Positions 12,101-23,098 are shown, counted from the stretch's first letter. The stretch is 64,000 nt of DNA from Amyelois transitella (GCF_032362555.1 NC_083508.1:4121001-4185000); one strand, 5' to 3'. The notes: a model not told the origin generated them from the sequence alone. Numbers and translations: made by a program.

Positions 12101-15100
12101 CCTAGTTATCTTGAGCCGTGTGTAACTCACATTGTAGTAAAGAAAGTTTGGAGGTTAATCTAGGATTTGTTACCAGGTATGTCATCGCTTCTCCGCGGTG
12201 GCTGCATCACCGTCATTTGCTGGTACAACTGGTCCTTAGGGATCATGAATTGCTCCAAGTATTTCAAAAAGTCTTTATATGTGACGTGATTCTGGAAAAC
12301 AACAGTATGTTAGATTAAGTAAATGATCGAAAGCACGAAACAAATATTATGATCTTTTTCTCAGATTCGGTCTTTATGATAAAAACGAGAATGCGATTGC
12401 ATGCGAACTTTGAATAACTACCTATATACCAGGCTCATGTTTGTTCGCACCTTTATGAAATTTAATGAGAATTAAATAGTTCTACCTTTTCTTCCCCGAT
12501 CCAGTTTCTTTCAGCAGGTTCTGTGAGACCGAGAACGTCGATCCAATGATAGTAATTTTTGGAATTATTCCCATACCAATACTTTATGATGACATAGCTG
12601 AAACAATTTCACCATAAAATTAATTTCATTTAACTATTACTATTCCAATCCAAAGCATTAAAATTTCGGTAGCAACTTTATTAAATTTATGTTGAAGTCC
12701 ATAAGTAAATACCTATTATCCAATATTGAAAAATACAAAAAGTGAAATCTTTAGAGGCTTGTTTGTATTTGAGGGGAGGATGTTGAATGTTAATTTTGCA
12801 AGTACTAATAAGTATGTGATAAATGATTCTAACTTACGCGAGTCCATCATCCACCATTTGTTGCACCTCAGGCTCATTTACAATTTCGAGGATCTCCTCG
12901 TTGTCAGGGTTCCTCTTGATGTCCACCAGTTGCCAGGGGGAGATGAGACCGAAACGTACACATCTCATCACATCCACGGTATGCCGCCGTCGGGATGACC
13001 AGTCCGCGTACAACCATCGCACTCCGGCCATTAGGACTTCTATTTCGCTAGAGCATTAGAAATAAAGCAACATACTTTATTCTTTTGTATATTTGTCATT
13101 GTGTACTTAAAGATCATATGCTCGTTACATTGTAAGCCATATCATGTACCTGAATAAACTGAATAATTGAGGAATACTTTGGCTTCAAAGTATTCCTCAG
13201 TATATGTACTGGTCTGTTGTGGAAATCAATTAACAAAGATTTTCTATAGGCTTTAACGGTAAAATATTTGCCCGACAATCATCTTCTACCACTGGAAGAA
13301 ATGGAATGACTCTCCAGTCAATTGGATCAACTGTAGTTTACACGTTATGATGTGTGACTAGAGGACACAAGTAATATAAACGATCGTTAATAAGCTGATT
13401 AAACATAGTCATTCATAATCAGGTTTTATTTACAATAATTAGAACGTTACGAAGCAGAACGAGGAAAATGACGATAGTCTAATTGTTTTCAAAGCAATAA
13501 CGTAAGGTCTTGTAAATGGAAAGAAAATGGTAGAAATAGATTTAGAGTGAATAAAAAAAACATTTTTGCGATGGCTGAATTGCTTCCGTTGAGAAACGAG
13601 ATATAAGATTAATAATATTACCTTGTAACACATATATAATTTGATTTAAAAAAAGGCATGATTTCTTCTAGTTCCAGTTCAACGAAATCTCTTGATGCCA
13701 CCAATGGCAAAAAGAATCTCTTTACTCGTGGAATCTTTAATCAAAAATAAAATATATTCAATTAGTTTATTTTATACAATTGATAGAAATTTGACACTTG
13801 AAAATAACTGTGGAATAATACCATTAACTCAGTCACTGGGGTCATGCCTTTCAACCTGGCCTCTCTGTATAGCATAAATGCAGTATCTTCTATAAATAAA
13901 TCTTCACTTACGATAAAAGTCCAGCATTGTTCTTCTAGATCTGTTAAATTTGAGGTTAAATCGTGTTTTAGTTCTAAATTCTGTGATCATAAAATGTGGA
14001 TCATTATTTATGAATAACATTAAGGTTAAATAATTAACTATTGTTTTATACCTTTAATAGATAGATATTGGGCGGCACAAAATACATCGAGAACATTCCT
14101 TCTTTTTAATATTTTATTGCTCTCCGGACCACTGAAGATCATCCACTCATATATAGTTTGGAATGCCTCTGAAGAAATGTGTGCCTGTGAACCAACAAAA
14201 CCACATAAAATATTCTAAAGAAATTTGTCAAATTTCGTACATATTATCTGATCAAGTTTTAAAAATCGTGTGGTTTCCGGCATTTTAGATAAGAACCACT
14301 CCATATCTGGATGACGTACAAGGAGACTAAGAAAAAGGCTTTTAACTAGGGATTTCTCTTGTGGTTATGGGTTAGCAACCTGTCACTGTTTGAATTTCAA
14401 TTCCATCCAAAATACAGCTGAACATGGCCTTCCAGTCTTTTCAAGACTGTTGGCTTTCTCTCCTTCCTCGCAAGGGATATAGACGTGACTATATTTATGT
14501 ATGATTTGAATATTACTTAAAACAACGTGATTAATATCTCGTGTGATACTAACAATGGGTAAATCAATTTCTCTTTGAGTGTTCCTTTCGAAATAATTGG
14601 AGTATATCTGAAGTACAATTCTATGACAGTGGAATTCATCTTCGCCTATGTGAACAATGGTATCAGTGTTTCTGAAAAAAAAAATTGTTTTGTTTCATAA
14701 TAAGACAAAATTTCTTCAACCAATTTAATCATTATTTTTGTAAACAATGGATTATTAATTTTTCACTTGCATTGAAGCATGTATCCTTCGATAGAATTCC
14801 TGAAATAAGTCTTGTTTCTTTGGTAACTGCACTCTGGTCCAATCTATGGGTTCTGCATTACCATATCCAAGACTATTCAAACATTTTGATTTCTCTGCTT
14901 TAATTTCTTTATCAGGAGATTTGACTTTTGCATTTCTTTCAAATGTTTTTGTTGGATATGTATCTCTACCACCATATTGTAATTGAGGTTCATCAGTTTC
15001 AATCTCGGTTTCCTGAAATATTATGATTATAATATTATTTTTTTGTTAATCATGCAAAACTGCATACTAGTCTAGAACAACCTAATTTTTTTTCTAAAAT

Positions 15101-18100
15101 TATCATTCAATAGAATTTAGAAAGGAATATAGATATAGGTTACTTGTTTTTTTTTGTAACATTATGGCGTCGTTTTCATGGCAGGACAAAAAGCATAACT
15201 TTTGTAACTTCGATTCAACTTATACATTGTTAGACGTTGCTTTCTTAAGGTTTTCTTAATTTTTTTAAGTTCGGAGTCACACAATTACTTGCATAGTCAG
15301 TCACATTATTTTATCAATTAGCACTTTAACTTTTCAGTATTTACTAGAAATAATCGTTTTAATTATCATTACAAAGATAAAAATTTAGTTTGTTGTAAAA
15401 ATATGAAATAACTAACAGTCTGTTGAATATCATCTGCTTCGTCCGTTGCTTTCCCTTCAATTTTAACTTTAACTTTTGCTTGAGTTGGATCTGCCAATAA
15501 CACCCCCACAGTAGAAGATTGAAACACGACCTGTAATTTATTTAAGGTAGGTATCTATTTAGACTTTAAAAACTGATATCAACTCTCTTTCTTGTAAACT
15601 GACTATATCATACTTCCAGTTTTATTTCTTTCATATATTTCATTTGTTACCACAAATACCTAGGTCACAAAATAATCATCCTTTTATCCATAGAGTGGTA
15701 ATGAGCATGTTATATATACCTATATCAAATTTCAATTAATATTTCAATTCGTATACCTATACGAATTGAAATTTGAAAAAGTTAAAATATACTTATATTA
15801 CCTGATTTGACTGAACTTTTAGATTTCCACTTGGTGTAGATTTGAATGGAAAGGTAGCTTTTTGACTTAGTTGGTCGACACTGCACTGCGAACTATTTAT
15901 TAAAAAGATTAAGTATCTTTCTTCAGTAAAAGGGTATCAAGGGAAAGGCGATGTTTGAAATGTGTATCTCTTTAGTAGGTCCTTAAATATCAAACTGAAG
16001 TAGATATAGCACATGTTGAGGAGATGAAAATACTTTTAATATGATCTGCGGGAGAGTTTTGAGCATTTCCTATCGCAATTTCGAATTCGGGTCAGCAATA
16101 ACAATTTGTATTGTAGCCGCCTTCTATAATATTCAAAGGTAGAGATGCAGATTACATACACAAACATATAATCACGTTTAAAAAAAAGGGTAAAGGGTCA
16201 GGTCACAAGTACCCGAAACCGCCGAGCTTGCATGAAGAGAGTTATGAATGTGGATGAAGCGAAGGAAATATGCCGAGATCGTGGCAAGTGGAAAGAGGTA
16301 GTCTCTGCCTACCCCTCCGGGAAAAAGGCGTGATTTTATGTATGAATGTATAATCACGTTTATATCCCTTGCGGGGTAGACAAAACCAAATGTCTTGAAA
16401 AGACTGAAAGGCCATGTTCAGTTGTGAAGTTTTATGATGCAAATGAGATTCTGATAGTGCAGTGTAGAACTGAAATATTTCTACTCTGCGGACGAATCTT
16501 ACTAAAAAAACTATTCTAATTAAGCCTGCAATGGCATGGAGACAGATTATTAAGATCTAGGTTGCATCAAGGCGGGTCACATGGGACTAACCTCAGTAAT
16601 AAAAGCCAATTGCAGACAAAAATAAACGGTTTGATTACCTGGAATTGTCAGCACCAGATGAGAAATTAACATCGGTAGTAGTGTCTCGTTCGGATTGGTC
16701 ATTGTGAATATATTCTGTTGCGAATTTAGACGCGTACGACTCAGGCGACATCTCTTCTTTCCTCTTCTGTGTTCTATTACAAGTATTATATTAATTTTTT
16801 CCTGCTGGTGTTAGGCGTTCCTATTATATCCTCACCTATCTACAGAAAAGCCTACTATCTGACATCCATATCCAGTCAAACATTCAGTGCTGAATGTGCA
16901 GGTTATTACGATTTTTATCCTGACCTCTTACTTACTAATAACACAGAAAAGAGTCATTGCTATATGGTTTCTACAGTATTATATTAGAATATCGATGTAA
17001 TATCTGATCTGATATAATTGTTTTAAGTGCTTAAGGCTTTGGAAAATTTTACTTACTTTCCTTTAAATTTATTCGACATGAATAGTGAATTTGAAATGTT
17101 GGTAATATATTCCGTATCGCCAAAACTACCGCATATAGATTCTCTTCTGTATCTTTTAGATACTAACTTCTTGGTATGTTTGAAAAAATCTAGAGCTGAA
17201 ATTTTATTCATTACTTTTAAAGGTAATTTTTATTTTGATTCTGAAGAAATAGCAGTAGCACATAAACCTAAAAAAATCTAAAAATGTATGATCCTATACT
17301 ATAGCTTAATATATTCAAAGTATATTAAGCTACATACATATTTGTATACCCAATGAATAATGCGTATTCATCGATTACCTTCAAATAAAAAAAAATCAGG
17401 AAATCCTCTCTTATTGCACCTTTAGACGACGTAAGGATGCCAAATTTCAAATATCTAGACCCAGCAGTTTGGGTATGTCAATCAAGCAGTCAGTTAGTGT
17501 CAGTTAGTGTGAAAAATGAAAAAGTCTCTCTCAAAATACATTCAGTATTAAATTATTATCGTATGACATTTTATAAGATAGATTGAAGAAATACTAACGA
17601 ATATGTAGCACTCACTGAAATCGCTTGATATAGTGGCAAGATCTGACAAAGAACTACTTCTGTACAGTTTAGGCTTAATGGTTATACAGTAGCGTTCAAA
17701 TATGCGTCCTAGATGCCCGTATCTTCTCTTAGGGAGAATGATACTGGTACTGTAAATAAATAAAATATTTACTAATATAATTACTTCGGTTTAAAAATAT
17801 TTAAATATAAGCTGTTTTGAGTGACGTATAGTCACTTCTTCACTAGGATCTACATCTTCTTCGCTAGTATATTGTAAAAGGCGACTAAAAGATCAGACGG
17901 GAGTCGCTTTGTGCAAACATATGACTTTTTAGCCCAATGGCTAAAAAACGCACTTCGGTCTCTTCACACAACTGATCACAACCGGCATTCATGCCAGGAG
18001 GATAACAAGGAAATATTCAACTATAAATACCAATCACATCTTTATTTCTGATAACCATGTTTGGCTAAATGGTTTAATGTTGCTCGTCGACTAAAAGAAC

Positions 18101-18795
18101 AACCATAAAAGCCTTGTTTAACAATGCGCGGGATAAATAGCAGGCACATTATTCTTCAAGATTATTATGTACTTACTCCGGTGCGTTCCGTTTGCAGTGA
18201 TTTCTTGCATTTGATACAATAATATCTGTATCATTAACCTGAATCAGATGTGATTACAAATTGTATTTATTAATCTTGGCTAAAGGACAAGTTACATTAA
18301 AAGCTTTATCTGACTATAAATATTATTTGAATATGCTACCAGTGGTACTAAATTCAAGTTTTTTATTTGCATGGGTACCTACTATAAGTAGTACAATGGC
18401 TTTGCAATTCTTTCCGAAAACGAAAGCTTTTAGGTTCATTAGTTCCATAAACTTGCATAATATACTGCCACCAGTGAAACTAGTGCAATCCTTTGCAACA
18501 ATGAAAGCTTCAAGTTTGATTCTATACCTTCTGATGATATCAATCAATAAGATACTTAAACCTATAGGTACCTACGGTAAAACAAATAGAAAAATCAACT
18601 TACGTTTTCGGAACTTACACTTTTTCGCATTTCAAATTCGCCGAACGAATATTGCAGGTACTGGTTCCATACTGTAAAAACTAATGTTTCAAGATAAGCT
18701 AGTATTGTCCAAAACGTGGAGATAAATTTAGGCAGGCGATGTTTGTGTCTTTTTACGAAATTTGACAACCTTAAAAATGTTCCAAACAGTGACAT
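4179..18795 (-). CDS. BTB-BACK-Kelch repeat protein, 27 coding exons
   Basis: Exons in transcript order: 18604-18795, 18177-18238, 17616-17749, 16639-16766, 15802-15892, 15417-15530, 14771-15012, 14554-14671, 14052-14184, 13822-13940, 13622-13734, 12838-13047, 12486-12597, 12174-12291, 11566-11705, 11142-11255, 10795-10875, 10308-10433, 9944-10032, 9352-9519, 8945-9103, 8518-8618, 8166-8352, 7381-7563, 6146-6251, 5824-5959, 4179-4327. Phases agree throughout except between exons 3 and 4, so an unseen small exon or an internal start (MSPESY in exon 4) is possible. Predicted size is about 1200 residues. Exon 1 carries a hydrophobic stretch that may be a membrane anchor. Then come a polar region, BTB, BACK, a linker with a glutamine run, and six Kelch blades. 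BTB-Kelch proteins usually act as CUL3 ubiquitin-ligase adaptors; that role is inferred. The long BACK-Kelch linker is unusual. Two introns are GC-AG. Confidence 0.85.
4352..4540 (+). repeat. Degraded LINE 3' fragment
   Basis: Aligns by eye with the end of the 43382-44510 element: GCTAGACAAACGTACCTTGA, then GAAGCGAAAGAAGT, GATTGGAAAGATGTA and GGAAAAGAGGCATGATTTTA plus TATGTATG. Too diverged to code. It lies in the last intron of the Kelch gene, just 5' (in gene direction) of the final exon. Confidence 0.55.
5205..5436 (-). repeat. tRNA-derived SINE (family A), minus copy
   Basis: On the minus strand it starts with a tRNA-like head containing a B box (GGTTCGAGTCC) and runs to GAGGCTAACTCAATCTGTGT and an A-rich tail. 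Near-identical in layout to 7858-8101. In a Kelch-gene intron. Confidence 0.8.
6395..6590 (-). repeat. SINE family B, antisense copy
   Basis: Blocks GGCCACGTTCAGCTATATGG, AGCAGGTTGCTAGCTCATCG, GTCGCCTTTTACGACATCCA and GAGATGGAGTGGTCCTATTC match the inverted family B consensus. Intronic. Confidence 0.65.
7015..7235 (+). repeat. Dispersed repeat family C copy with inverted duplication
   Basis: Holds AATATCGTGAGGAAACCTAC, GGTTAGGTTTACCTGCAAAG, GTTTCGTGTAAAAACCTGAC and ATTCATGG, the family C blocks. An internal inverted repeat, AAGGTTGAGGAAG at 7109-7121 against 7146-7158, forms a hairpin not seen in the other copies. Confidence 0.55.
7858..8101 (+). repeat. tRNA-derived SINE (family A), best copy
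   Basis: The tRNA-like head at 7861-7933 has an A box (TGGCTCAGCGG) and a perfect B box (GGTTCGAATCC). The acceptor stem pairs poorly, so it is not a working tRNA. The body ends GAGGCTAACTCAATCAGTGT and an A-rich tail at about 8090. RNA polymerase III would drive it from the internal boxes. In a Kelch-gene intron. Confidence 0.85.
8660..8850 (-). repeat. Repeat family C, antisense copy
   Basis: GGCGTTAATCCCGGTTACAT, ACCTCCACAACCTTTGCAGG and TTTTACGACATCCATGGGAA are inverted family C/B blocks. Between Kelch exons 21 and 22. Confidence 0.45.
11745..11885 (-). repeat. SINE family B, antisense copy
   Basis: CCTTTGCGGGGTAGACAGAG followed by CCAACAGCCTGATAGGCCG, CTATTTGGCTTTAAGATA and AAGAATCCCAAGTTTATAAG define the family. 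Good reference copy for the central part. Intronic. Confidence 0.7.
12486..14671 (-). CDS. BTB and BACK domain exons of the Kelch gene
   Basis: Part of the 4179-18795 gene. BTB begins with DTIVHIGEDEFHCHRIVL (exon 14554-14671) and ends with VLDVFCAAQYLSIK (14052-14184). BACK follows without a break: DLEEQCWTFI, FMLYREARLKGM, RFFLPLVASRDFVELE and the typical VLMAGVRWLYAD...RCVRFGLISPWQL block in exon 12838-13047. The acceptor at 13047/13048 was chosen because it alone restores phase and the conserved SEIEV start of the BACK helix. The BTB core keeps the hydrophobic dimer-interface pattern. No key part is missing. Confidence 0.85.
13168..13199. repeat. Perfect short hairpin
   Basis: TGAGGAATACTTTG at 13168-13181 pairs perfectly with 13186-13199 across the loop GCTT. 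It lies in the intron between Kelch exons 11 and 12. Confidence 0.8.
14325..14505 (+). repeat. SINE family B, sense copy
   Basis: Runs through GGTTAGCAACCTGTCACTG, CAGCTGAACATGGCC, CAGTCTTTTCAAGACTGTTG and CGCAAGGGATATAGACGTGA to TTTATGTATG. The 3' end resembles that of the LINE at 43382-44510. Intronic. Confidence 0.7.
15741..15772. repeat. Perfect inverted repeat, 15-bp arms
   Basis: ATTTCAATTCGTATA at 15741-15755 is the exact reverse complement of 15758-15772, with a two-base centre (CC). It is in the intron between Kelch exons 5 and 6. Confidence 0.85.
16200..16345 (+). repeat. LINE 3'-end fragment
   Basis: GAAACCGCCGAGCTTGCATG, GTTATGAATGTGGATGAAGC, GATCGTGGCAAGTGGAAAGA and CTACCCCTCCGGGAAAAAGG match the last part of the 43382-44510 element closely. 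Intronic in the Kelch gene. Confidence 0.8.
16346..16442 (-). repeat. SINE family B 3' half, antisense
   Basis: CCCTTGCGGGGTAGACAAAA, GTCTTGAAAAGACTGAAAGG and CCATGTTCAGTTGTG are inverted family B. It abuts the preceding LINE fragment tail to tail, with both tails meeting at about 16340-16350. Confidence 0.65.
18323..18547. repeat. Imperfect two-unit tandem duplication in Kelch intron 1
   Basis: Two units of roughly 100 bp share TTGCAT, CAATGGCTTTGCAA or CAATCCTTTGCAA, and GAAAGCTT in the same order. On the minus strand the region is open for 74 codons and the units align in frame (LEAFIVAKDC against LKAFVFGKNC). It lies between exons 1 and 2 and has no splice support, so it is listed as a repeat. 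Confidence 0.45.
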
Positions 18796-20720
18796 TACAA
18801 TGTCATGCTAACTTATTTTAAGTTACGAAAAAGTTTCATTCAATTTATGAAATATTTGTGTTATTTGTAAGATTAAATTTTGGAATCTTGAGTACTAAAA
18901 GGAATTTTATGATATTTCGTACTTCATGCATGTTTTACGGAGGCCATACGTCAAGTATTCGCGAAAACTGCATTTGATTCAAAACCAAGTAAGTAAACTT
19001 TTAAACTTTATTTGTATCATCAATAGCTTTATTGATTTTTTTTTACTTTCTTGAAACTTTTTATTCTTCCTTGATCAGTAACGAAAAATTTAAAACGTAC
19101 AATTCTTGGTACTAAAAAGCTGATGTAAGCTGTGGAAACCAACATGAACTCAAACCTTAGCTAATATTTGTTTGGTCAAGGCTTGTGGATGAGTTGATTC
19201 TTATTGACATTACTAATAACCAAAAACAACTTGATCATTAGTTACTCATTGCGCTTCATTGCCCGTAGTAACTAGTTAAATATTGAATATAAAGAAATAG
19301 GAGTCGGACACTTTATTTCGATTTATATGATATTGAATAGATTTTGACAAATGTAATATTTATCCATCTATACTATTAATAAAGAGAAAAGATTTATATT
19401 TTTGTATGTTAGTAACAAATAAACTCAAAAACTACTGGACTGATTTTCACGCAATGTGGCACAGATATAGAATCAACCTTCGAAATAAATTACTTTTTAA
19501 TCTCTGATTTCCCACTGGAGCGAAGCCCCGCGCAAAAGCTAGATAAATATAATAATATTATATTAATATTTAAAGCTCGCTAAATAAAATGAAGAACACA
19601 AAATGATATCCTATGTGTATATTTTAGGACACCGATATTAGTTGGCAGATACAAAAAATAAGATCATACATCCGGCATTGTCCGGTAATCGAGTATCACA
19701 ATAGGAGGTCAAAAATATAGCACAGAGTTTTTTACAAAGACTCTGACGCTCTAAAAAAAATTACGTCAACAAGTGAAACGAAAATCCCATGACGTTATAC
19801 CAATAAGCATTTTAGTGACGTGAATGTATAGTGCATTGTATTTATACAGAGTATTCTGCCCTTGTTCCTTCAATAACTTCCTGAGAATGTTGGAACATTC
19901 AATACATTAAACGCGTAAGATCGTTGGCTATCTATATTTATTGCAAACATCCTGCCATGCCGATATTGACCAGACTACGCCTTACAGCGATAAGGAAATA
20001 GAATTCCAGTTATTATAGCGAACCTAAACGTCTGAATTTAGAAATATCGGTTTTTGTGTTAACGAATAAAATGACAATGAAATAAAAACTACTCTTGAGG
20101 CCTCAATCGATCAAGCATGACGAATTAAAAGTAACGAGATTGAAATTTTAATGAAAATAAACTAAGAATAACACTTAGACATTTTTTATTTTTAACGATG
20201 GCGGACATTGCCGAAGCTTGTTGATGTTATGTTTTATTTTTTCAGGCATTAAAAAACAGAGAAAGCGGCGTGTTAATTTTGAAGGCATATAATTTTTGTG
20301 ACTTCAGTGAATGTCCTTGATCATAATACTTTATTATTAGATATCCTCTAAATAAACAAAGGAAACACACCTATACACTAAATGCTAAAGTAAACTAAAA
20401 GAGTGAAAGAAAACATGGAACATTACCAAGAAGTTAGTATATAGTAGATTTTGTTTGTTTATTCATATCTTCTTTTTCATTTTGCTTAGTAGATATTGAT
20501 TTTGTCTATCTTTTGAAATGTATTTTCATTAATTACGTTTAAATTGATGAAGCAGTAAACAATGGTATCATTAGTTGCAGCTGGCTTATCTCCTCTAAAC
20601 AAATAAATGTAAACGACCACTTAACCACGTCTATAACTCTGATGATTACAACAAGGTGGGCCCAGATAATGTTAAGCTGATAATAGCAGGAAATCGATCG
20701 ATATCAAATGCTGAACCACC
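18796..20720. other. Intergenic stretch between Kelch gene and peptide gene 2
   Basis: Probable upstream region of the minus-strand Kelch gene and of plus-strand peptide gene 2. It holds one short Helitron-like element (19367-19542) and otherwise AT-rich sequence with no supported gene. Confidence 0.5.
19367..19542 (+). mobile_element. Short non-autonomous Helitron-like element
   Basis: Begins TCTATACTATTAAT after an A and ends GGAGCGAAGCCCCGCGCAAAAGCTAG, with a GC-rich hairpin about 10 nt before the terminal CTAG. No target duplication is expected for this class. The same end type is seen at 28553-29472. Confidence 0.6.
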
Positions 20721-20725
20721 AAAGG

Positions 20726-20919
20726 TATAAAAGGTGTCCGGATGAATCATCGCATATGTCATTCTGCAACTGTGTGTTAGTCTGGAGATAAAGTACTGGG
20801 AATTTATTTTGTAGAGTTTTAGATTGTAGTATATAACGCAGACCGGCCGGCGTTTCGACCAGTTTGGATATTGATCTAGTGTCTGTTGGTTGTTCGAGAT
20901 AATTTGGAGGAATCTTATT
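20726..20919 (+). promoter_or_regulatory. Promoter and ATG-less 5' exon of peptide gene 2
   Basis: TATAAAAG at 20726-20733 precedes a TCATTC initiator-like site at 20759-20764. The inferred untranslated exon runs to 20919, followed by GTAAGT at 20920. It contains no ATG. The acceptor is TTTGTTACAG ending at 21950. Confidence 0.55.
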
Positions 20920-21954
20920 GTAAGTATTGGCAATTGTATTATTAACTTTTATAGCGTAGTTACTTAATAATAAGTCAGTATTATATGAATAAACAGGACC
21001 TAATATATTTGCACAAACATAAGAATTTTACGTACTTATAAATTAAATTTATTTACTAATAATATGAATCTTTAGTTGCCTATTATTGTCTATAAAATAT
21101 TAAAATTTCTAAGTCTTCATTTGTGTGTAATTTGGACATGGTTTGTTTATAAATAGTGATACTGATAAAATTTTACACTCTCACTCCCGTTTATATTAAT
21201 CCGAATATTATTAGTTAAAAATATACAACGAACGTATTTTAATTTGTCTTGTATAATGGCCATACGCTATACTCGTATGTATATAAATCCTATGAACATT
21301 CTGCAGAATTAAACAAAAAAAAAATTATAAACGTGCCGGAAATATATGATCGAAGCCGCCTTGGAACCCTAGCGTTTATAAGAGAATCTGATGGAAACAA
21401 ACTTTTGATATTTTTCGACTTAAAAAATCCACTACAACCTTATTTCCAATACTTTCATCATATACCTACTTAACATTATAAACAATGTTCTTACCTGGTT
21501 TCATTCAATACATTTGTGAAGCGTAAATTTTTTTCAAGGTTACATAAATTAACATCCCTACATTTGAAAAGATTCCTAAAAGTAATACATATAGTGGAAT
21601 TATTACACCTAGATAGTAAGATGTATGCTTTCTTACTTTTCATTATAGGGTTATAATATAAAAGAGATTTAACACGCCACGTGTTCTAAAAATAGCTAAG
21701 TAGGAACCAGCTCCGGACAGCGACCTTCGTTGGCGGTGACATTGCAGTTTTTATACATTAGGGAGTCTCGCTCCTGACCAGAGGCCTTCGTAAATTCCTC
21801 GCAACAAAAAACTGCTTTGTTATATCGATCATCTGTGAAAGATTCATTTGGAAATTCACATTTATAGAATTCGTTTTTTTCATTTTTGTAATAGGTGGTA
21901 ATTGTTATATTCAAAACGCTTTAATCCTATTTTTTTTTAGTTTGTTACAGAAAA

Positions 21955-22182
21955 ATGGCTGACCGCATGGTATTCCCCGATGAAGTTGAAAAAGCTAAGG
22001 CTGAAGCCCTTGAAAACGCAGAAGAGACAAAAGTAGAAGAAGTAAAAAGTAACTCTATTGAAGACACTTCAGGCAGTGTAGAAACACCTCAAGTCACTAT
22101 GAGGAATGTCATTGTTGTACCTGGAAATTGTCCGCCAGGGTACCAGATGGGAGCAGATGGTGTTTGCCGAGAAACCTTCTAA
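21955..22182 (+). CDS. Leaderless one-disulphide peptide precursor, gene 2
   Basis: Single coding exon of 75 residues, four bases after the acceptor at 21950. The N-terminus is acidic and helical (MADRMVFPDEVEKAKAEA) with no hydrophobic segment. The C-terminus, after a lone Arg (VTMR), reads NVIVVPGN and then CPPGYQMGADGVCRETF and stop. Two cysteines are separated by 11 residues, as in genes 1 and 3. The stretch from RNVI onward is nearly alignable with gene 3, so the pair are recent paralogues by eye. Known relatives by motif are ENF cytokines (same spacing) and secapin-like peptides (VP..CPPG-type start), both normally secreted. Here no signal peptide is visible. An upstream coding exon in phase 2 cannot be excluded by exon 2 alone, but exon 1 has no ATG. 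Confidence 0.75.
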   Translation: MADRMVFPDEVEKAKAEALENAEETKVEEVKSNSIEDTSGSVETPQVTMRNVIVVPGNCPPGYQMGADGVCRETF

Positions 22183-22461
22183 GTTGTTCCTCTTCTAAAA
22201 CTAATCTTTTAAACAGATCTCTATTTCTAAATTTATCCACCTTCAAACTTTCCATGTGCAGTTGTTGTTCTTGTATGATCGCAATGATATCAGTATATCG
22301 GATTTATCAGGTTCAAAATGGTCATACCATGATTAAATCAAATGTGATTGTGACGCAGAGGTAGCTATATCTCGCAGTTTGAATACTAAAGAATTGTTTA
22401 GGGAAGCAGTAACTTGAATATCATCGTGTAAAACACTTGGGAAACTGAGGTTAATTCTAAA

Positions 22462-22467
22462 AATAAA
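22462..22467 (+). terminator. Poly(A) signal AATAAA of peptide gene 2
   Basis: First canonical AATAAA downstream of the stop at 22182, giving a 3' UTR of about 300 bases. Confidence 0.5.
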
Positions 22468-22929
22468 TCAATGAATTGGAATCTTTAATTAATTTAAGAT
22501 TGTATCGGTAATTTAAGACCTCCCAGTATTAATTCTTTTGATGTTTTTTATTGTGATGTTTTTCAAATAAGTATTTATGTATGTTAAAGTATTAAATAAT
22601 AAGCATAAATTAAGAGTAAAATTTCGTTTTATTTCATGCCCTTTTGGTTTGACGCATTTGAATTTTGTTTCTAAGTAGCTTGTGTTTGGATCAGAGCAAA
22701 AATACAAGCTTTATAGCAGCATTTCAATTGATGACAAACGAAAAAGTAGGTATTCCTTCTCTGTCCCATGTCTTTTGTGTGTAGATGAACAGAGTTATTT
22801 TCGCTTCCATAATAATAGTGAGGATGCATAATAATAGGTACCCCAAAATTATCTATATAGTATGTTCGATATAAGTACAATGTGTTACGCATAACACGAT
22901 AAAGGACAGTTCTTAAAACTGATAGTATC
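22468..22929. other. Short intergenic stretch
   Basis: AT-rich sequence between peptide genes 2 and 3. Two minus-strand open frames of 64 and 73 codons have no domain, promoter or splice support. I see nothing further. Confidence 0.4.
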
Positions 22930-22937
22930 TGACGTCA
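22930..22937. promoter_or_regulatory. Perfect CRE octamer upstream of peptide gene 3
   Basis: TGACGTCA about 200 bp before the predicted start at 23132. Two further ACGTCA half-sites lie at about 23054 and 23121. A GGGAATTCAG box near 23090 resembles part of an NF-kB/Dorsal site but is not a full match. Confidence 0.45.
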
Positions 22938-23098
22938 ATTAGACAATGATGTAATGATGTGTAGGCAATGCCGGAGGCACTCCGTCGAATCCGTTACAGT
23001 ATATATCCCTGTACAATTTCCCCGGAAGGTGATTCATATGAACTGAATCTCTAACGTCATGCTGTTATATATGGCTTTTGGGAATTCAGCCTGTTCTT

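Noticed and set aside
13925-13980. Longer Kelch exon 10 starting at 13980
   Set aside because: That acceptor breaks phase with exon 9; the acceptor at 13941-13943 restores SIK-DLEEQCW.
18261-18677. 138-codon plus-strand frame
   Set aside because: Overlaps Kelch exon 1 on the other strand and an intronic duplication; no splice or domain support.
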